Source: a virus
DNA length: 64,000 nt
IMG/VR virus record: IMGVR_UViG_3300017990_000012
Coordinates: 60,753-124,752 of that record
Strand: one strand, 5' to 3'
Shown here: one piece after another, positions 50,163 to 59,298 of the stretch
Position numbering within the stretch: position 1 is the first letter of the stretch
How the letters are laid out: each line of letters starts with the position of its first letter
Translations under genes and position numbers: made by a program
Notes under the pieces: generated by a model
Told to the model about the DNA's origin: nothing
The model's input: the letters and a program-made list of their open reading frames with translations, nothing else
Database searches by the model: none

Positions 50163-51020
50163 ATGTACATCCAAGGTTCTGCGATCGACAAGAAATTCAA
50201 AGGGAGTCTGGAGCACCAGGCCCAGCTCATCGGCGAGGCGATTGCTGAGCATTTCGGTGATTCTCCCGTGAGTGTGCTCGCTACTCAGGCGAAGCATGCG
50301 TTTGTTGTGGATGGGTCCGGATCCATTCTGAAGGTCTCCTACAAGGTCGAGGGCAAAGAGGTGAAGGTCACCCGAGCCAAGAAGACCGACGAGATTCCCG
50401 TGATCGAGGACAAGGATGTCCCACGGTTTGTCTCCGATCAGCTGCGCTCTTTGGCGGAGGCTGTGATGAGTGGAAAGCCGATGGAACGAACTCAAGTTCG
50501 TGAACTCGCGCAGCTCATCGACAAAGACGAGGCGTATTGGGTCTCTGATGTGATCGAGGGGATCGACGAGGCTGTCGAGAACGGCACCTGGTTCGGGATG
50601 TACGAAGCGAACCAAGAGCAGATTCGGACGACCATGTACGGTCGAATCCGTGAGATTGAGTCTCCATTCACTTCCACAAAGTTTTCGAAGATCGCACCGT
50701 CGAAGCTCTCGAAGTTCGAGGGTGAACTCCGTGAAGCGGTGAGCGTTTTGTCCGGTTTGGTCAACAAGGTAGTTGACGAATGCTCAGGGATGGTGTTTGA
50801 TCAGGATCAGGATGATTTTTTCAGTGCTATCTGTGAATCGTTGAAAGTTGAAGCGCAGGCCATTGGTGGCTTGCTCGGCAAGGCCGAAAAGTTGATGCGA
50901 TCTGACGATGTCGGTCGCGTTGCAGAAGCACATGACAGGCTTGCTGTGCGAGCGAAGACAATGGCCGTCGTGACCGAGTACATGAAGACTAGGTCACAAC
51001 CAACAGGAGACGAGGAGTAG
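50163..51020 (+). CDS. hypothetical head-module protein
   Basis: 285 residues, helical and acidic at the ends. It lies between portal and protease, where T4 encodes prohead core proteins gp67 and gp68, so a core or head role is inferred. Dyad copy 15 is in frame at about residue 109 (MERTQVRE). Confidence 0.55.
   Translation: MYIQGSAIDKKFKGSLEHQAQLIGEAIAEHFGDSPVSVLATQAKHAFVVDGSGSILKVSYKVEGKEVKVTRAKKTDEIPVIEDKDVPRFVSDQLRSLAEAVMSGKPMERTQVRELAQLIDKDEAYWVSDVIEGIDEAVENGTWFGMYEANQEQIRTTMYGRIREIESPFTSTKFSKIAPSKLSKFEGELREAVSVLSGLVNKVVDECSGMVFDQDQDDFFSAICESLKVEAQAIGGLLGKAEKLMRSDDVGRVAEAHDRLAVRAKTMAVVTEYMKTRSQPTGDEE
50487..50500 (+). repeat. 14-bp dyad copy 15 (CA centre), in coding sequence
   Basis: CGAACTCAAGTTCG in frame within the head-module gene, read as RTQVR. 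It lies in a different codon phase from the NSSS copies. Confidence 0.8.
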
Positions 51021-51024
51021 AAAA

Positions 51025-52092
51025 ATGGCACAGAAGAAGGTCACGACAACCCTCAATGAGGACATGCAGGTTCTCGGCATCCCGGGTGTCAACATGGCAG
51101 AGCAGGCGCGTCTTGGTGGCATCCCTCTGAGCGAAGACAAGGACGAGGGACCGGCCGATGACGAGCTTCAGGAGATGATGAAGGAAGGGTACAAGGAGGG
51201 CATGACGTGCCCGAAGTGCAAAAAGGGCAAGATGTCCAAGCACAGGTGCCCGGACTGCGGATTCGAGGTCAAGCCAGAGTATCGCCAGGATCCTGGGAAG
51301 CAGGTTGCTGCTTCCACGAACGAGGAGGCCGAGGGCGACGATGAGGTTCATCCCCTCGACGCACCTGAAGTGAACGAGGACCTGTTCACTGCGATCATGG
51401 ACCTTCCGTTTGACGACATGAAGGCCGAGGACGTGGAGGAGGTTCTGGAGGCTCTCAAGGAGAAGGACCTTCCGGAGGATGCTTCTGACGGGCTGAAGGA
51501 GCGTGCCGAGGAGGTCGTGGACTTCCTGATCGAGGCTGTGGCGAAGAAGACCCGTCGGGCGAAGGCTGGATCGATGGCGAAGAAAGCCTCCTTCCAGTGC
51601 CCTCCCGGAACCCGGAAGGACCCAAAGGACAAGGCTGGCCGTCGGTGTATCCGCGCCGCGAAGGCCGCTGGTGGATCAGGCAAGCTCGCCAAGGAGACCC
51701 GCAAGAAGGGTCGCTGGGCGAAGTCCGGCAAGGGCAAGAAGTCTGCTCGCAAGTCGTCTCGTTGGGCTGCCCGTCGTGAGGACATCCAGTCGCCGTTCGC
51801 TGCTGAACTGCATGGACTCCTAGAGGATACGCAGGAAGAGATCCAGGAGAGCGTGCGCGACGAGATCATCGAGCGCATTGGCGACATCCTGGAGATGTTC
51901 TGCGAGGAGTTCAACGATGAGGCCGTGACGCGCGTCTTCGAAGAGGCGTACGAGCCGGTGCTTTCTTCCATGGAATCCGGGCGTCTGGACGAGGACGTCA
52001 TGGACGAGGACGAGTTTGTCGCTGAAATCAAGCCACTGGTGACGCTGATCCACAAGTCGATCGAGCGCATCGGGGCCGACTCGGGAAACTGA
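51025..52092 (+). CDS. hypothetical head-module protein with zinc ribbon and basic segment
   Basis: 355 residues. CPKCKKGKMSKHRCPDCG (about 60-77) is a zinc ribbon. A basic segment (about 185-250, KKGRWAKSGKGKKSARKSSR) is followed by acidic helices. Possibly a DNA- or scaffold-interacting prohead protein. Confidence 0.6.
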   Translation: MAQKKVTTTLNEDMQVLGIPGVNMAEQARLGGIPLSEDKDEGPADDELQEMMKEGYKEGMTCPKCKKGKMSKHRCPDCGFEVKPEYRQDPGKQVAASTNEEAEGDDEVHPLDAPEVNEDLFTAIMDLPFDDMKAEDVEEVLEALKEKDLPEDASDGLKERAEEVVDFLIEAVAKKTRRAKAGSMAKKASFQCPPGTRKDPKDKAGRRCIRAAKAAGGSGKLAKETRKKGRWAKSGKGKKSARKSSRWAARREDIQSPFAAELHGLLEDTQEEIQESVRDEIIERIGDILEMFCEEFNDEAVTRVFEEAYEPVLSSMESGRLDEDVMDEDEFVAEIKPLVTLIHKSIERIGADSGN

Positions 52093-52112
52093 TAAGTCGT
52101 CTCGGCGAGGCG

Positions 52113-52310
52113 GTGTGGCGTCGTCGCACCGGTACTACGTCGGGACGACAGGAGCTGGTTGGTTTTGAGTCGCTTAAAAAAGCTGCTAGGCCCGATGGCA
52201 AGAAAACGGATAGACGAGTCTCCCCGGAGGCCAAGAGGAAACTCGACCGCAATCCGCTTGGAAGAACACGTTTCAGGCGGTGGCGAAGCAAAACCGGCAA
52301 GAGAGGGTGA
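52113..52310 (+). CDS. small basic protein upstream of the protease
   Basis: 65 residues from GTG 52113, strongly basic, with more typical codons than the alternative frame (52159 TTG), which would instead extend the protease by 52 residues. Its TGA overlaps the start region of the protease. It may be a small prohead core component like T4 gp67/gp68; this is inference. Confidence 0.4.
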   Translation: MWRRRTGTTSGRQELVGFESLKKAARPDGKKTDRRVSPEAKRKLDRNPLGRTRFRRWRSKTGKRG

Positions 52311-52314
52311 TGAG

Positions 52315-53952
52315 ATGCCGAATCTGCTGATTGAATCGAATCCAGTAACCATGACACTCCATGAGAGTGCCGGTGGTAAGGTGATCGCTCGCGGCGAGTA
52401 TGGTCGTGTTGGCGTTGCGACTCAGAACGGGCGCATCTACCCCGAGAAGCTGATGGAACGGGAGATCAATAGGCTGAGTGCCGATCTTTCGAGCCGTCGC
52501 GTACTCGGGGAACTGGATCATCCGACGGATGGGAAGACGAGCCTGAAGCGAGTCTCCCACGTCATCACCGGTCTCAAGATCAAAGATGGTATCATCATTG
52601 GCGAGGCCGAGATCCTCAACACACCTGAAGGGCAGACTCTCAAGGCTCTGATCGAGGCGAAGGTTCAGATCGGCGTTTCGTCCAGGGGGTTTGGATCCAC
52701 TCGTCCCTCTGAGGACCCGAAGATGGAAGGTGATGTGGTCCAGGATGACTTCGTTTTGAAGACCTGGGACTTCGTTGCCGACCCGGCTGTCAAGACGGCC
52801 ATTCCCGGGATTTTCACCGAGGACGTGGACGAGAACCAGCCTGACATCGCAGAGATGTTCCTGGCCGAGTTTCCTGACATCGCATCGAAGCTCCAGGAGG
52901 ACGCTCTCGATCGTGCGAAGCTGAAGGTCAACAAGGGCGTCGAGGAGGCCGTAAAAGAGGCCGAGGATCGTGTCCGGGCGGAGTTGTCCGAGAAGTTCGA
53001 GAAGGGCCTTGCTGAGGCCATCGTGGACGCCAAGGAGCAGCTTAGCGAGGAGCTGCGCGAGGAGTTCGAGTCCGATCCGGAGATTGGCGGAGCGAAAGCT
53101 GCGCTGTCTGCCATCTGGGAGATGGTTGCGCCGTTCAGGGCCACGGATGATGAGGTAGCATTGGCAGACGCGGAGAAGGCACGGGAGCTGGAGGTTTCCG
53201 AGGCCAAGGACGCGGCTGTGCAGGCGGAGGATCGTGCGGTTCAGGCCGAGTGCATGGCGTACATCGAGCGTGAGATCAACGGTCATCCGATGGCGGAGTC
53301 GATCCGGGGGTTGGTCAAGAAGGCCAAGTTCGACGGGCTCGACGATGCAAAAGAGAAGCTCGCGGCAATTCTCTCCGATCTTCCGGAGAGGACGGACGAG
53401 AACTTTGTCTCCCGCGAGGAGGCTGAGTTGCGCGAAGAAAATGCCGCGATGAAAGAGAAAGTATCCCTCCTCAGTGAGAGGGTGAATTCGCTGGATAGTA
53501 AACTGCGGAGAGCTGTAGAGGTTGGTGACGAGCTGGATGCTCAGCGAGTAGATGCTGAGGCTCGGGCGCATGAGCTGGAGGAACAACTCAAGGAGACATC
53601 TTCGAAGGTTGACTCGATGAAGGGACAACTGGAAGAGGCCGACAAGATGTTGGAACTCGAAGCGTACAAGCGCGACAAGGTTGCTGGGATGCCAAATGGT
53701 AGAGAGCTGAGTAGTCTCCTGGAGGACATCACCTCCAAGGACAAAGTTGATGAGTTGGTGGCGAAGAGGGGCTATCGGGAGGTCTCCAGTCAGGAGCTGG
53801 CCGAGGCGAGGAAGACCCTTGCTCGGGGTGCCGGTGAAAGGCAGGAGGAAGAGAGGCCGCTGGCCGAAGGAACTGTGTCAACGAGACCGACATCTGACGA
53901 TCTCGGGAATGACATGTCCTTCATGAAGCGGTTGGCAGGCGTCGGCGAGTAG
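52315..53952 (+). CDS. prohead protease (T4 gp21-like) fused to a scaffold-like domain
   Basis: 545 residues. The N-terminal about 190 residues are a gp21/U9-type serine protease, with H69 in GELDHP and S122/S123 in GVSSRGFG. The remaining about 350 residues are a long charged coiled coil (Glu/Ala/Lys-rich), like a scaffold protein. The fusion would let the protease be released by self-cleavage during head maturation. ATG 52315 is chosen; an upstream TTG extension is less likely. Confidence 0.85.
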   Translation: MPNLLIESNPVTMTLHESAGGKVIARGEYGRVGVATQNGRIYPEKLMEREINRLSADLSSRRVLGELDHPTDGKTSLKRVSHVITGLKIKDGIIIGEAEILNTPEGQTLKALIEAKVQIGVSSRGFGSTRPSEDPKMEGDVVQDDFVLKTWDFVADPAVKTAIPGIFTEDVDENQPDIAEMFLAEFPDIASKLQEDALDRAKLKVNKGVEEAVKEAEDRVRAELSEKFEKGLAEAIVDAKEQLSEELREEFESDPEIGGAKAALSAIWEMVAPFRATDDEVALADAEKARELEVSEAKDAAVQAEDRAVQAECMAYIEREINGHPMAESIRGLVKKAKFDGLDDAKEKLAAILSDLPERTDENFVSREEAELREENAAMKEKVSLLSERVNSLDSKLRRAVEVGDELDAQRVDAEARAHELEEQLKETSSKVDSMKGQLEEADKMLELEAYKRDKVAGMPNGRELSSLLEDITSKDKVDELVAKRGYREVSSQELAEARKTLARGAGERQEEERPLAEGTVSTRPTSDDLGNDMSFMKRLAGVGE

Positions 53953-53986
53953 CCGATCGTCACATCAATTTTGAGGAGAATTACTC

Positions 53987-55612
53987 ATGAGTAATCAGGC
54001 AACCGAAGCGCGTGCTCTTCTGGAGCAGGCAGGTCCGAAAACCGTTCACGATCAGAGCTACGCTGGCGCATGCATGGCCAAGTGGGGCGAGCTTCTGGAG
54101 GGGATTCCCACCAAGGGCGACAATGGGTACACCAAGAAGGTGACCGCGCTTCTGCTCGAAAACGAGATGGAGCACATCAAGTCCTTCACTGAGGACACTC
54201 TGTCGACCAACGCTGGCGCGTTCACCAAGTACGTGTTCCCGATCCTGCGCCGGGTTTTCCCGAACCTGATCGCGAACCAGCTCGTGTCGGTTCAGCCGAT
54301 GACGTCCCCGGTCTCGGGCATCTTCTACTACGAGAAGAAGTACGACGATCGGAAGGGCACGAAGATCCCGCAGGGGTCCATCAGCAACAACCCGACCGAC
54401 ATGAACTACGACGGCAAGCTGAATGCCGACGACAACGTCAACCAGAACTTCGCGAAGTACTACAGCAGCGAGTTCATCGATTACGATGACACCTGCACCG
54501 ACACCGGAACCAGTACTGCGACCCTGAACCAGGGTTCCGCGAACTGCCGCGTGACCGAGTGGAGCCCGATCCGTGCGAACGGAACGGCTGGCCAGCGGAC
54601 CTTCTACGTGAAGGCGTACTACCGCTGCAACGACGCGGACAACGCGAACACCCCGACCGAGGTCATCGCCACGATGGACGACTCGGGCAACCTGATCGAC
54701 GACCTGAACCCGTCCGGGACGCAGAACGTCGGTTCCTTCGACGTCACCACAGGAAACTGGGCGATCACGCCGCTGGGATCCGGTGGTTCGGCATCGAACT
54801 TCACCAACAACACCGTGATCTACTTCCAGTACTTCGTGAACTGGGAGCTGGTCGGCTACACCGATGGCGCCGAGATCCCGAGCATCAGCCTGGACATCGC
54901 TCTGCACACCGTGCAGGCCGAGAGCCGCAAGCTGAAGGCCCGCTGGACGGTCGAGGCTGTCGATGACCTGCGCGCCCTCCACGGTCTGGATGCCGAAGCC
55001 GAGCTGGTTTCGACGTTCTCCAACGAGGTCATGCTGGAGATCGATCGCGAGATCGTGACCGAACTCATCAACGGTGCGGCCCACTCGGCCAACTACACCT
55101 ACAGCTCGACCACGCCGGGCGAGGTGGAGAGCATCCGCCAGATGGTGACGCAGATCTCCGCGATTTCCGCTGAGATTCACCGCACCTCCGGTCGTGCTCC
55201 GGCCAACTTCCTGGTCGTGTCCCCGGCAGTCGGCGGACTCCTGGACCAGCTCTCGACGCACGGCGACTTCGCCAGCATCGAGCAGAACGTCCAGAGCCCG
55301 AGCTACGGTCCGCTGACCAGCAACTTCGGCATCGCGCGCATCGGTACGCTGCTCCGCAAGTGGGCGGTCTACCAGGATCCGTACATGACCGGAGACCAGG
55401 TGCTGATCGGCCTGAAGGGGAACAACTTCCTGGATGCCGGTTATGTGTACGCTCCGTACGTACCGCTGCAGGTCACCCCGACGTTCCTCGACCCGAACGA
55501 CTTCACGTTCAGGAAGGGCGTCCGGACCCGCTACGCGACACGCATGCTCCGTCCGGAGTACTACGGCGTGCTCAACGTGAGCGGCCTGCCGACGGTCACC
55601 TCCAACCTGTAA
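53987..55612 (+). CDS. major capsid protein, T4 gp23-like
   Basis: 541 residues, near the size of T4 gp23. N-terminal KWGELLEGIP, PILRRVFPNLIANQLVSVQP and GIFYYEKK fit the gp23 family, and the gene follows the gp21-type protease as in T4. Codons end in C or G far more often than in the neighbours (strong expression). SD TGAGGAG. A strong terminator follows. Confidence 0.92.
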   Translation: MSNQATEARALLEQAGPKTVHDQSYAGACMAKWGELLEGIPTKGDNGYTKKVTALLLENEMEHIKSFTEDTLSTNAGAFTKYVFPILRRVFPNLIANQLVSVQPMTSPVSGIFYYEKKYDDRKGTKIPQGSISNNPTDMNYDGKLNADDNVNQNFAKYYSSEFIDYDDTCTDTGTSTATLNQGSANCRVTEWSPIRANGTAGQRTFYVKAYYRCNDADNANTPTEVIATMDDSGNLIDDLNPSGTQNVGSFDVTTGNWAITPLGSGGSASNFTNNTVIYFQYFVNWELVGYTDGAEIPSISLDIALHTVQAESRKLKARWTVEAVDDLRALHGLDAEAELVSTFSNEVMLEIDREIVTELINGAAHSANYTYSSTTPGEVESIRQMVTQISAISAEIHRTSGRAPANFLVVSPAVGGLLDQLSTHGDFASIEQNVQSPSYGPLTSNFGIARIGTLLRKWAVYQDPYMTGDQVLIGLKGNNFLDAGYVYAPYVPLQVTPTFLDPNDFTFRKGVRTRYATRMLRPEYYGVLNVSGLPTVTSNL

Positions 55613-55649
55613 AGCAGGTAGGGGGCGTCTGTTGACGCTGTGAACCCAG

Positions 55650-55688
55650 GGGCCGGGTCGGTGGCTAACCGGCTCGGCCCTTTTTTTT
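55650..55688 (+). terminator. strong intrinsic terminator after the capsid gene
   Basis: A 12-bp stem (55650-55661 with 55669-55680, two G-T pairs) closes a 7-nt loop TGGCTAA and is followed by eight T (55681-55688). It should end most capsid mRNA while leaving some read-through to the genes downstream. Confidence 0.92.
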
Positions 55689-55705
55689 GCAAGGAGAAAA
55701 CCAAA

Positions 55706-56281
55706 ATGAAAACCGGATACATCATGACGAGGCGGTTCAATAGGCCGACGACCTTCCAGGGTACCCGTATCGTGAAGCGTCCTGGGAATGTGCCGGACGG
55801 TATCGAGAGGATCGACATCCCGTTCAAGCCGATGCAGGTCACATACGTGGACGATGACATCGACATGAGCGCTTCTGTTGAGAGTGGGTGGATTTTCAAG
55901 AGTAGGGCGCCGAAGGCTGTAGAGCCAGAGGAGATCCCGGAGAGCCTCAAGGATCTGGAAGAGGAGCCCGACAAGGAGCCAGAGGATCCAGAGGATGAGG
56001 ATCCCGGAACGGAAGTGGGCGACGACACGGATGTGGAGGCTGATGCGGACACGGAGACCGACGGTGAGACCGATGCGGATGCCGAATCCGATGACGATGG
56101 CGCGGATGCCGATGACGACACCGACGTGGACGACGTGGACGACGATGATGAAGACGAAGCTGCGTACGAGTTGCTCGAAGATGGCAGCTATCAGTGTCTC
56201 ATCTGCAAGGCTCAGGATGAGGAGAAGATCCTGAAGACCGAATCTGGTATGCTGGCTCATATCGAGAGCAAGCACCAGTAG
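55706..56281 (+). CDS. acidic protein with C2H2-like finger
   Basis: 191 residues; SD AAGGAG. Residues about 75-150 are almost pure Asp/Glu/Thr/Pro. The C-terminus YQCLICKA ... MLAHIESKHQ is a C-x2-C ... H-x4-H finger like eukaryotic C2H2 and phage single-finger proteins. Its position after the capsid suggests a head decoration or scaffold partner. Confidence 0.65.
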   Translation: MKTGYIMTRRFNRPTTFQGTRIVKRPGNVPDGIERIDIPFKPMQVTYVDDDIDMSASVESGWIFKSRAPKAVEPEEIPESLKDLEEEPDKEPEDPEDEDPGTEVGDDTDVEADADTETDGETDADAESDDDGADADDDTDVDDVDDDDEDEAAYELLEDGSYQCLICKAQDEEKILKTESGMLAHIESKHQ

Positions 56282-56293
56282 AGGGGTGGTGTC

Positions 56294-56923
56294 ATGAGGG
56301 ATTTAATGGAGAGGATGCGGTATCTTTCTGGTGTCAGCCAGGACGGATCGCTCGATGATGTTGTGCTATCAGAGGTAAAGCATACGGTTGACGGTAGGAC
56401 CAAGAACGTTATGACTAATCCGGAGGATGTTCTTGGGGCTGTTCTCAGGAATGCTGGGTTGAATCCGCGCAAGAATGATGTTCACGAATACGAGTCTGAC
56501 GTCGACGCTCCAAATGTTGATGCAATAAGGGTTTCGTACTCGATTCTTGGCGGAAGAGGTGGGGCTGTATCTGGAAAACAGAAGTCGATCGTTATCACGT
56601 CGCTTGATCCGGGAACGAACAAGGAGAAGGAGATCTTCCGGGTTGCGTTTCCGAATGCGGTGTACAATTCATGCAGGATGCAGAAGACATGGTGGTATGA
56701 CGGAGAGCCGTCGTTCAAGAATCCTGATGGAGCGAAGAAGGCGATCGACCAGGCTGTGTCTAGTGCTTCTCGGTTCCTCTCAAGGTACGTCAGCAAGGCA
56801 AAGAAGGCGAAGCCGTCTGCGGGTGTTGGTATGCTTGGCAAGGCAATGAAGGCGAATAAAAAACTCAAACTCGGAATTGACGAAGGTGCTCTCCAGAAGC
56901 TCTTCGCCGAGATTGAGAGGTAG
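56294..56923 (+). CDS. hypothetical head-region protein
   Basis: 209 residues. N-terminal helix, a beta-rich centre (GKQKSIVITSLDPG) and a basic C-terminal helix (YVSKAKKAKPSAGVGM). No family is recognised; a structural role is inferred from position. Confidence 0.6.
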   Translation: MRDLMERMRYLSGVSQDGSLDDVVLSEVKHTVDGRTKNVMTNPEDVLGAVLRNAGLNPRKNDVHEYESDVDAPNVDAIRVSYSILGGRGGAVSGKQKSIVITSLDPGTNKEKEIFRVAFPNAVYNSCRMQKTWWYDGEPSFKNPDGAKKAIDQAVSSASRFLSRYVSKAKKAKPSAGVGMLGKAMKANKKLKLGIDEGALQKLFAEIER

Positions 56924-56932
56924 GAGGGGCTA

Positions 56933-57655
56933 ATGCTTGAGCACGAGAAGCGTTTGGATGATGTGGTTCCGGCTGGGAAGTTTGGCGATGGTGAGGCTGT
57001 CGAGGTGAGGACCAAGATGGGGGCCGTCGTGACTTCTGGGCAGGTGATGTCCGTCACTCCGTTCGGCCTCACTGTCCGAGAGGAAAGTGGCGACACGAAG
57101 TTCTACCCGGAGAGGTTGTACCTTTTCGCCTCGCTGGTGGAGGATCCGCCGACTGTTGTGGCGAACCAGCTGCATGACATGTCTCTCGACGCCCGTGTTC
57201 AGGAGAAGTTGAGAACTATGGGGGAGGCCGGTGATCCGACTCCTTCCGAAACTGGCGCGAAGCCGATCGATCCGAACGCGAAGCCTGACGAGTACAAGGA
57301 CAAGGACGGGCGCAAGGATGTCGATATCAAGCAGAAGGGCGACGACGAGAAGGGCAAGAAAGAGCCCGAGAAGAAGCCTGAAAAGAAGCCCGAGAAGAAG
57401 GACGGAGCTGTTGCGGATCCTGAGTCATCGATCGACATGAAGAACCTGCCAGACGATGTCAAGCAGGCGATCGTGACGACCCAGGATATGGACGAGTCGC
57501 AGCTAAATGGTGTCTTGAGTGACATTTCCGACGCGGCCATGAAGGCCCTCAAGCGGACGTCTGTCGCCGAGACGGAGCTGTACGACGTTGTTCAGAAGAT
57601 CAACGATGCGTCTTACGAAGTGCTGACTGGGAAAAAGCCGCCCAAGAAGGAGTAG
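56933..57655 (+). CDS. hypothetical head-region protein
   Basis: 240 residues. The N-terminal 70 residues look beta-rich (VEVRTKMGAVVTSGQVMSV), a Lys/Glu/Pro-rich linker (about 120-155) follows, then a helical end. SD AGGAGGGG. Position suggests a virion or assembly role. Confidence 0.6.
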   Translation: MLEHEKRLDDVVPAGKFGDGEAVEVRTKMGAVVTSGQVMSVTPFGLTVREESGDTKFYPERLYLFASLVEDPPTVVANQLHDMSLDARVQEKLRTMGEAGDPTPSETGAKPIDPNAKPDEYKDKDGRKDVDIKQKGDDEKGKKEPEKKPEKKPEKKDGAVADPESSIDMKNLPDDVKQAIVTTQDMDESQLNGVLSDISDAAMKALKRTSVAETELYDVVQKINDASYEVLTGKKPPKKE

Positions 57656-57658
57656 GTC

Positions 57659-58381
57659 TTGAGGTTCACAGAAGCCCAGGTCAAAGAGTGGATTTGCAGG
57701 CGACTCGGAAAGGGCGTCATCAAAGTCGAGCTGACCGATGATCAGGTTGACGATGCCGTCAACGACGCAAAGGAGTGGTGGCAGATGTGGGTGGGGCAGG
57801 CGAAGAGCGTGCTCTACACCCTGACGGGGAACACCGAAGTCCCAGAGGCTCTGATTGCGAGTGACATCGACTCCGTCGTGGACGTTGTGTTCGAGATCGA
57901 GTCGGAGAGTTTTCAGAACCTGTTTGCCTGGGCGGACGTTGAGATCAACCCGTACACGTGGATCTACTCCTGTGGCGAGGCCGGTGGGTATTCCACGCTT
58001 GTCCAGTACATGCAGTATCGGGAGCTTGCGAAACAAATCACGTCATCGGAGAAAGATTGGGATTGGGATCGGGCGAAGCGATCTGTTATCATTACACCGA
58101 AGCCGGACGCCGGATCGCGTGTGCTGATCACGTACATTTCGACGACCATGGAGATGAGTTACTTGACGAATTATGAGATGAGGGTCTTTCGGAACTACGC
58201 GCTTGCGCAAGCGATGAAGACGCTCGCTGTGATTCGGATGAAGTACTCTGGGAAGCCGTCGGCGACCGGAGAGTTCTCCATGGATGGAGACGCGATGTGG
58301 GCAAATGGAGAGGCCCTGGAGGGTGACATGGAAGAGAAGATGCGCCAGCTCCAGGCTCCTGTTGGATTCTTTGCAGAGTGA
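57659..58381 (+). CDS. neck protein-like (T4 gp13/gp14 region)
   Basis: 240 residues from TTG 57659 (SD AAGGAG). VKEWICRRLG and IKVELTDDQVDDAVNDAKEW match the N-terminal helix-strand pattern of T4-like neck/head-completion proteins, as does the ALAQAMKTLAVIRMKYSG end. It likely caps the portal after packaging. Dyad copy 16 follows the stop. Confidence 0.7.
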   Translation: MRFTEAQVKEWICRRLGKGVIKVELTDDQVDDAVNDAKEWWQMWVGQAKSVLYTLTGNTEVPEALIASDIDSVVDVVFEIESESFQNLFAWADVEINPYTWIYSCGEAGGYSTLVQYMQYRELAKQITSSEKDWDWDRAKRSVIITPKPDAGSRVLITYISTTMEMSYLTNYEMRVFRNYALAQAMKTLAVIRMKYSGKPSATGEFSMDGDAMWANGEALEGDMEEKMRQLQAPVGFFAE

Positions 58382-58395
58382 CGAACTCAAGTTCG
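58382..58395 (+). repeat. 14-bp dyad copy 16 (CA centre), before RBS
   Basis: CGAACTCAAGTTCG directly after the neck gene stop, followed by TTTT and GAGGAGAGG; ends 18 nt before ATG 58414. Confidence 0.85.
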
Positions 58396-58413
58396 TTTTG
58401 AGGAGAGGGTAAA

Positions 58414-59295
58414 ATGGATTTCAATGAGCTGAAGGAAATGGCCAAGATCTCTGATCGGATCGCGGATGAGGACGAGCGCAGGCTCTTGGAGCACAGTCAT
58501 GTGGATGACTCTCGTCTGGTGCAGACCGTCAAGAACCTGGAGGAGGCCGGGATCGGGTCGACCATTTTGACTCCTCTTGTCCGGATGATGGACCGCAAGG
58601 ACATCTTCCCTGTTCAGGGCAAGGAGTCTGACGGCGAGATCATGTTCCGGTTCGAGGATCTGATGGACGCCCAGAACCTCTACGACTTCATGGTCAATCT
58701 GGGGCTCGTGGAGCCGGGCGAGATCAAACTGCACGTCTCTGAGCACCAGGTTTCGGTCCATTTCCAGTCTGGTGTCCTGATGTCGAAGCCAGAGGCGATC
58801 CAGGTTGCCTTGATGGCCTATGAGGAGAGCCGGTACGGGGACGAGGAAAACGATGAAGCGTTTGAGTCCCTGGTGCAGGATGTCGAGGAAGTCCTGATGG
58901 AAAGGACCAAGGTTTCCGGTGCTCCGAAGAAGCGTGCGAAAGGGAACCCGTTCCATGACAAGGACGGGCGCCTGGCGGGCGCGGATGCGATATCCGGGTC
59001 CAAGGGTGGGTCCTTCTCGATGGGCAAGACGAAGCTCAAGTTCACTGGGGACAAGAAGGCCAAGAGCGGAGACAAGGTGGTCAACTTCGCCTCGACGAAA
59101 CGACCGTGCGGGCGCAACGCGCGTACGAAGGGCAAGAACATCCGCTGCTGGGACGGGTCTGCGATGGAGGCTGTATCCACGATTCTCGTGAAGAAGAACG
59201 GGATGCAGCAGATCGAGGATGCGGAGCTGGAGATGATGATCCGGGTGCTTGACGGCATCGAAGAGGATCGCAAGCTCATCGCTGCGAAACAATGA
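58414..59295 (+). CDS. hypothetical structural-region protein
   Basis: 293 residues. The N-terminal half looks globular and helical; the C-terminal part is Lys/Gly/Ser rich with KRPCGRNARTKGKNIRCWDG. No family is recognised. Position between neck-like genes suggests a virion or assembly role. Confidence 0.6.
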   Translation: MDFNELKEMAKISDRIADEDERRLLEHSHVDDSRLVQTVKNLEEAGIGSTILTPLVRMMDRKDIFPVQGKESDGEIMFRFEDLMDAQNLYDFMVNLGLVEPGEIKLHVSEHQVSVHFQSGVLMSKPEAIQVALMAYEESRYGDEENDEAFESLVQDVEEVLMERTKVSGAPKKRAKGNPFHDKDGRLAGADAISGSKGGSFSMGKTKLKFTGDKKAKSGDKVVNFASTKRPCGRNARTKGKNIRCWDGSAMEAVSTILVKKNGMQQIEDAELEMMIRVLDGIEEDRKLIAAKQ

Positions 59296-59298
59296 TTC

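Noticed and set aside
52159-52314. TTG start at 52159 giving the protease a 52-residue N-terminal extension
   Set aside because: The extension uses codons rare in this genome (TTA, CTA, ATA), and another frame (52113-52310) has a more typical small basic gene.
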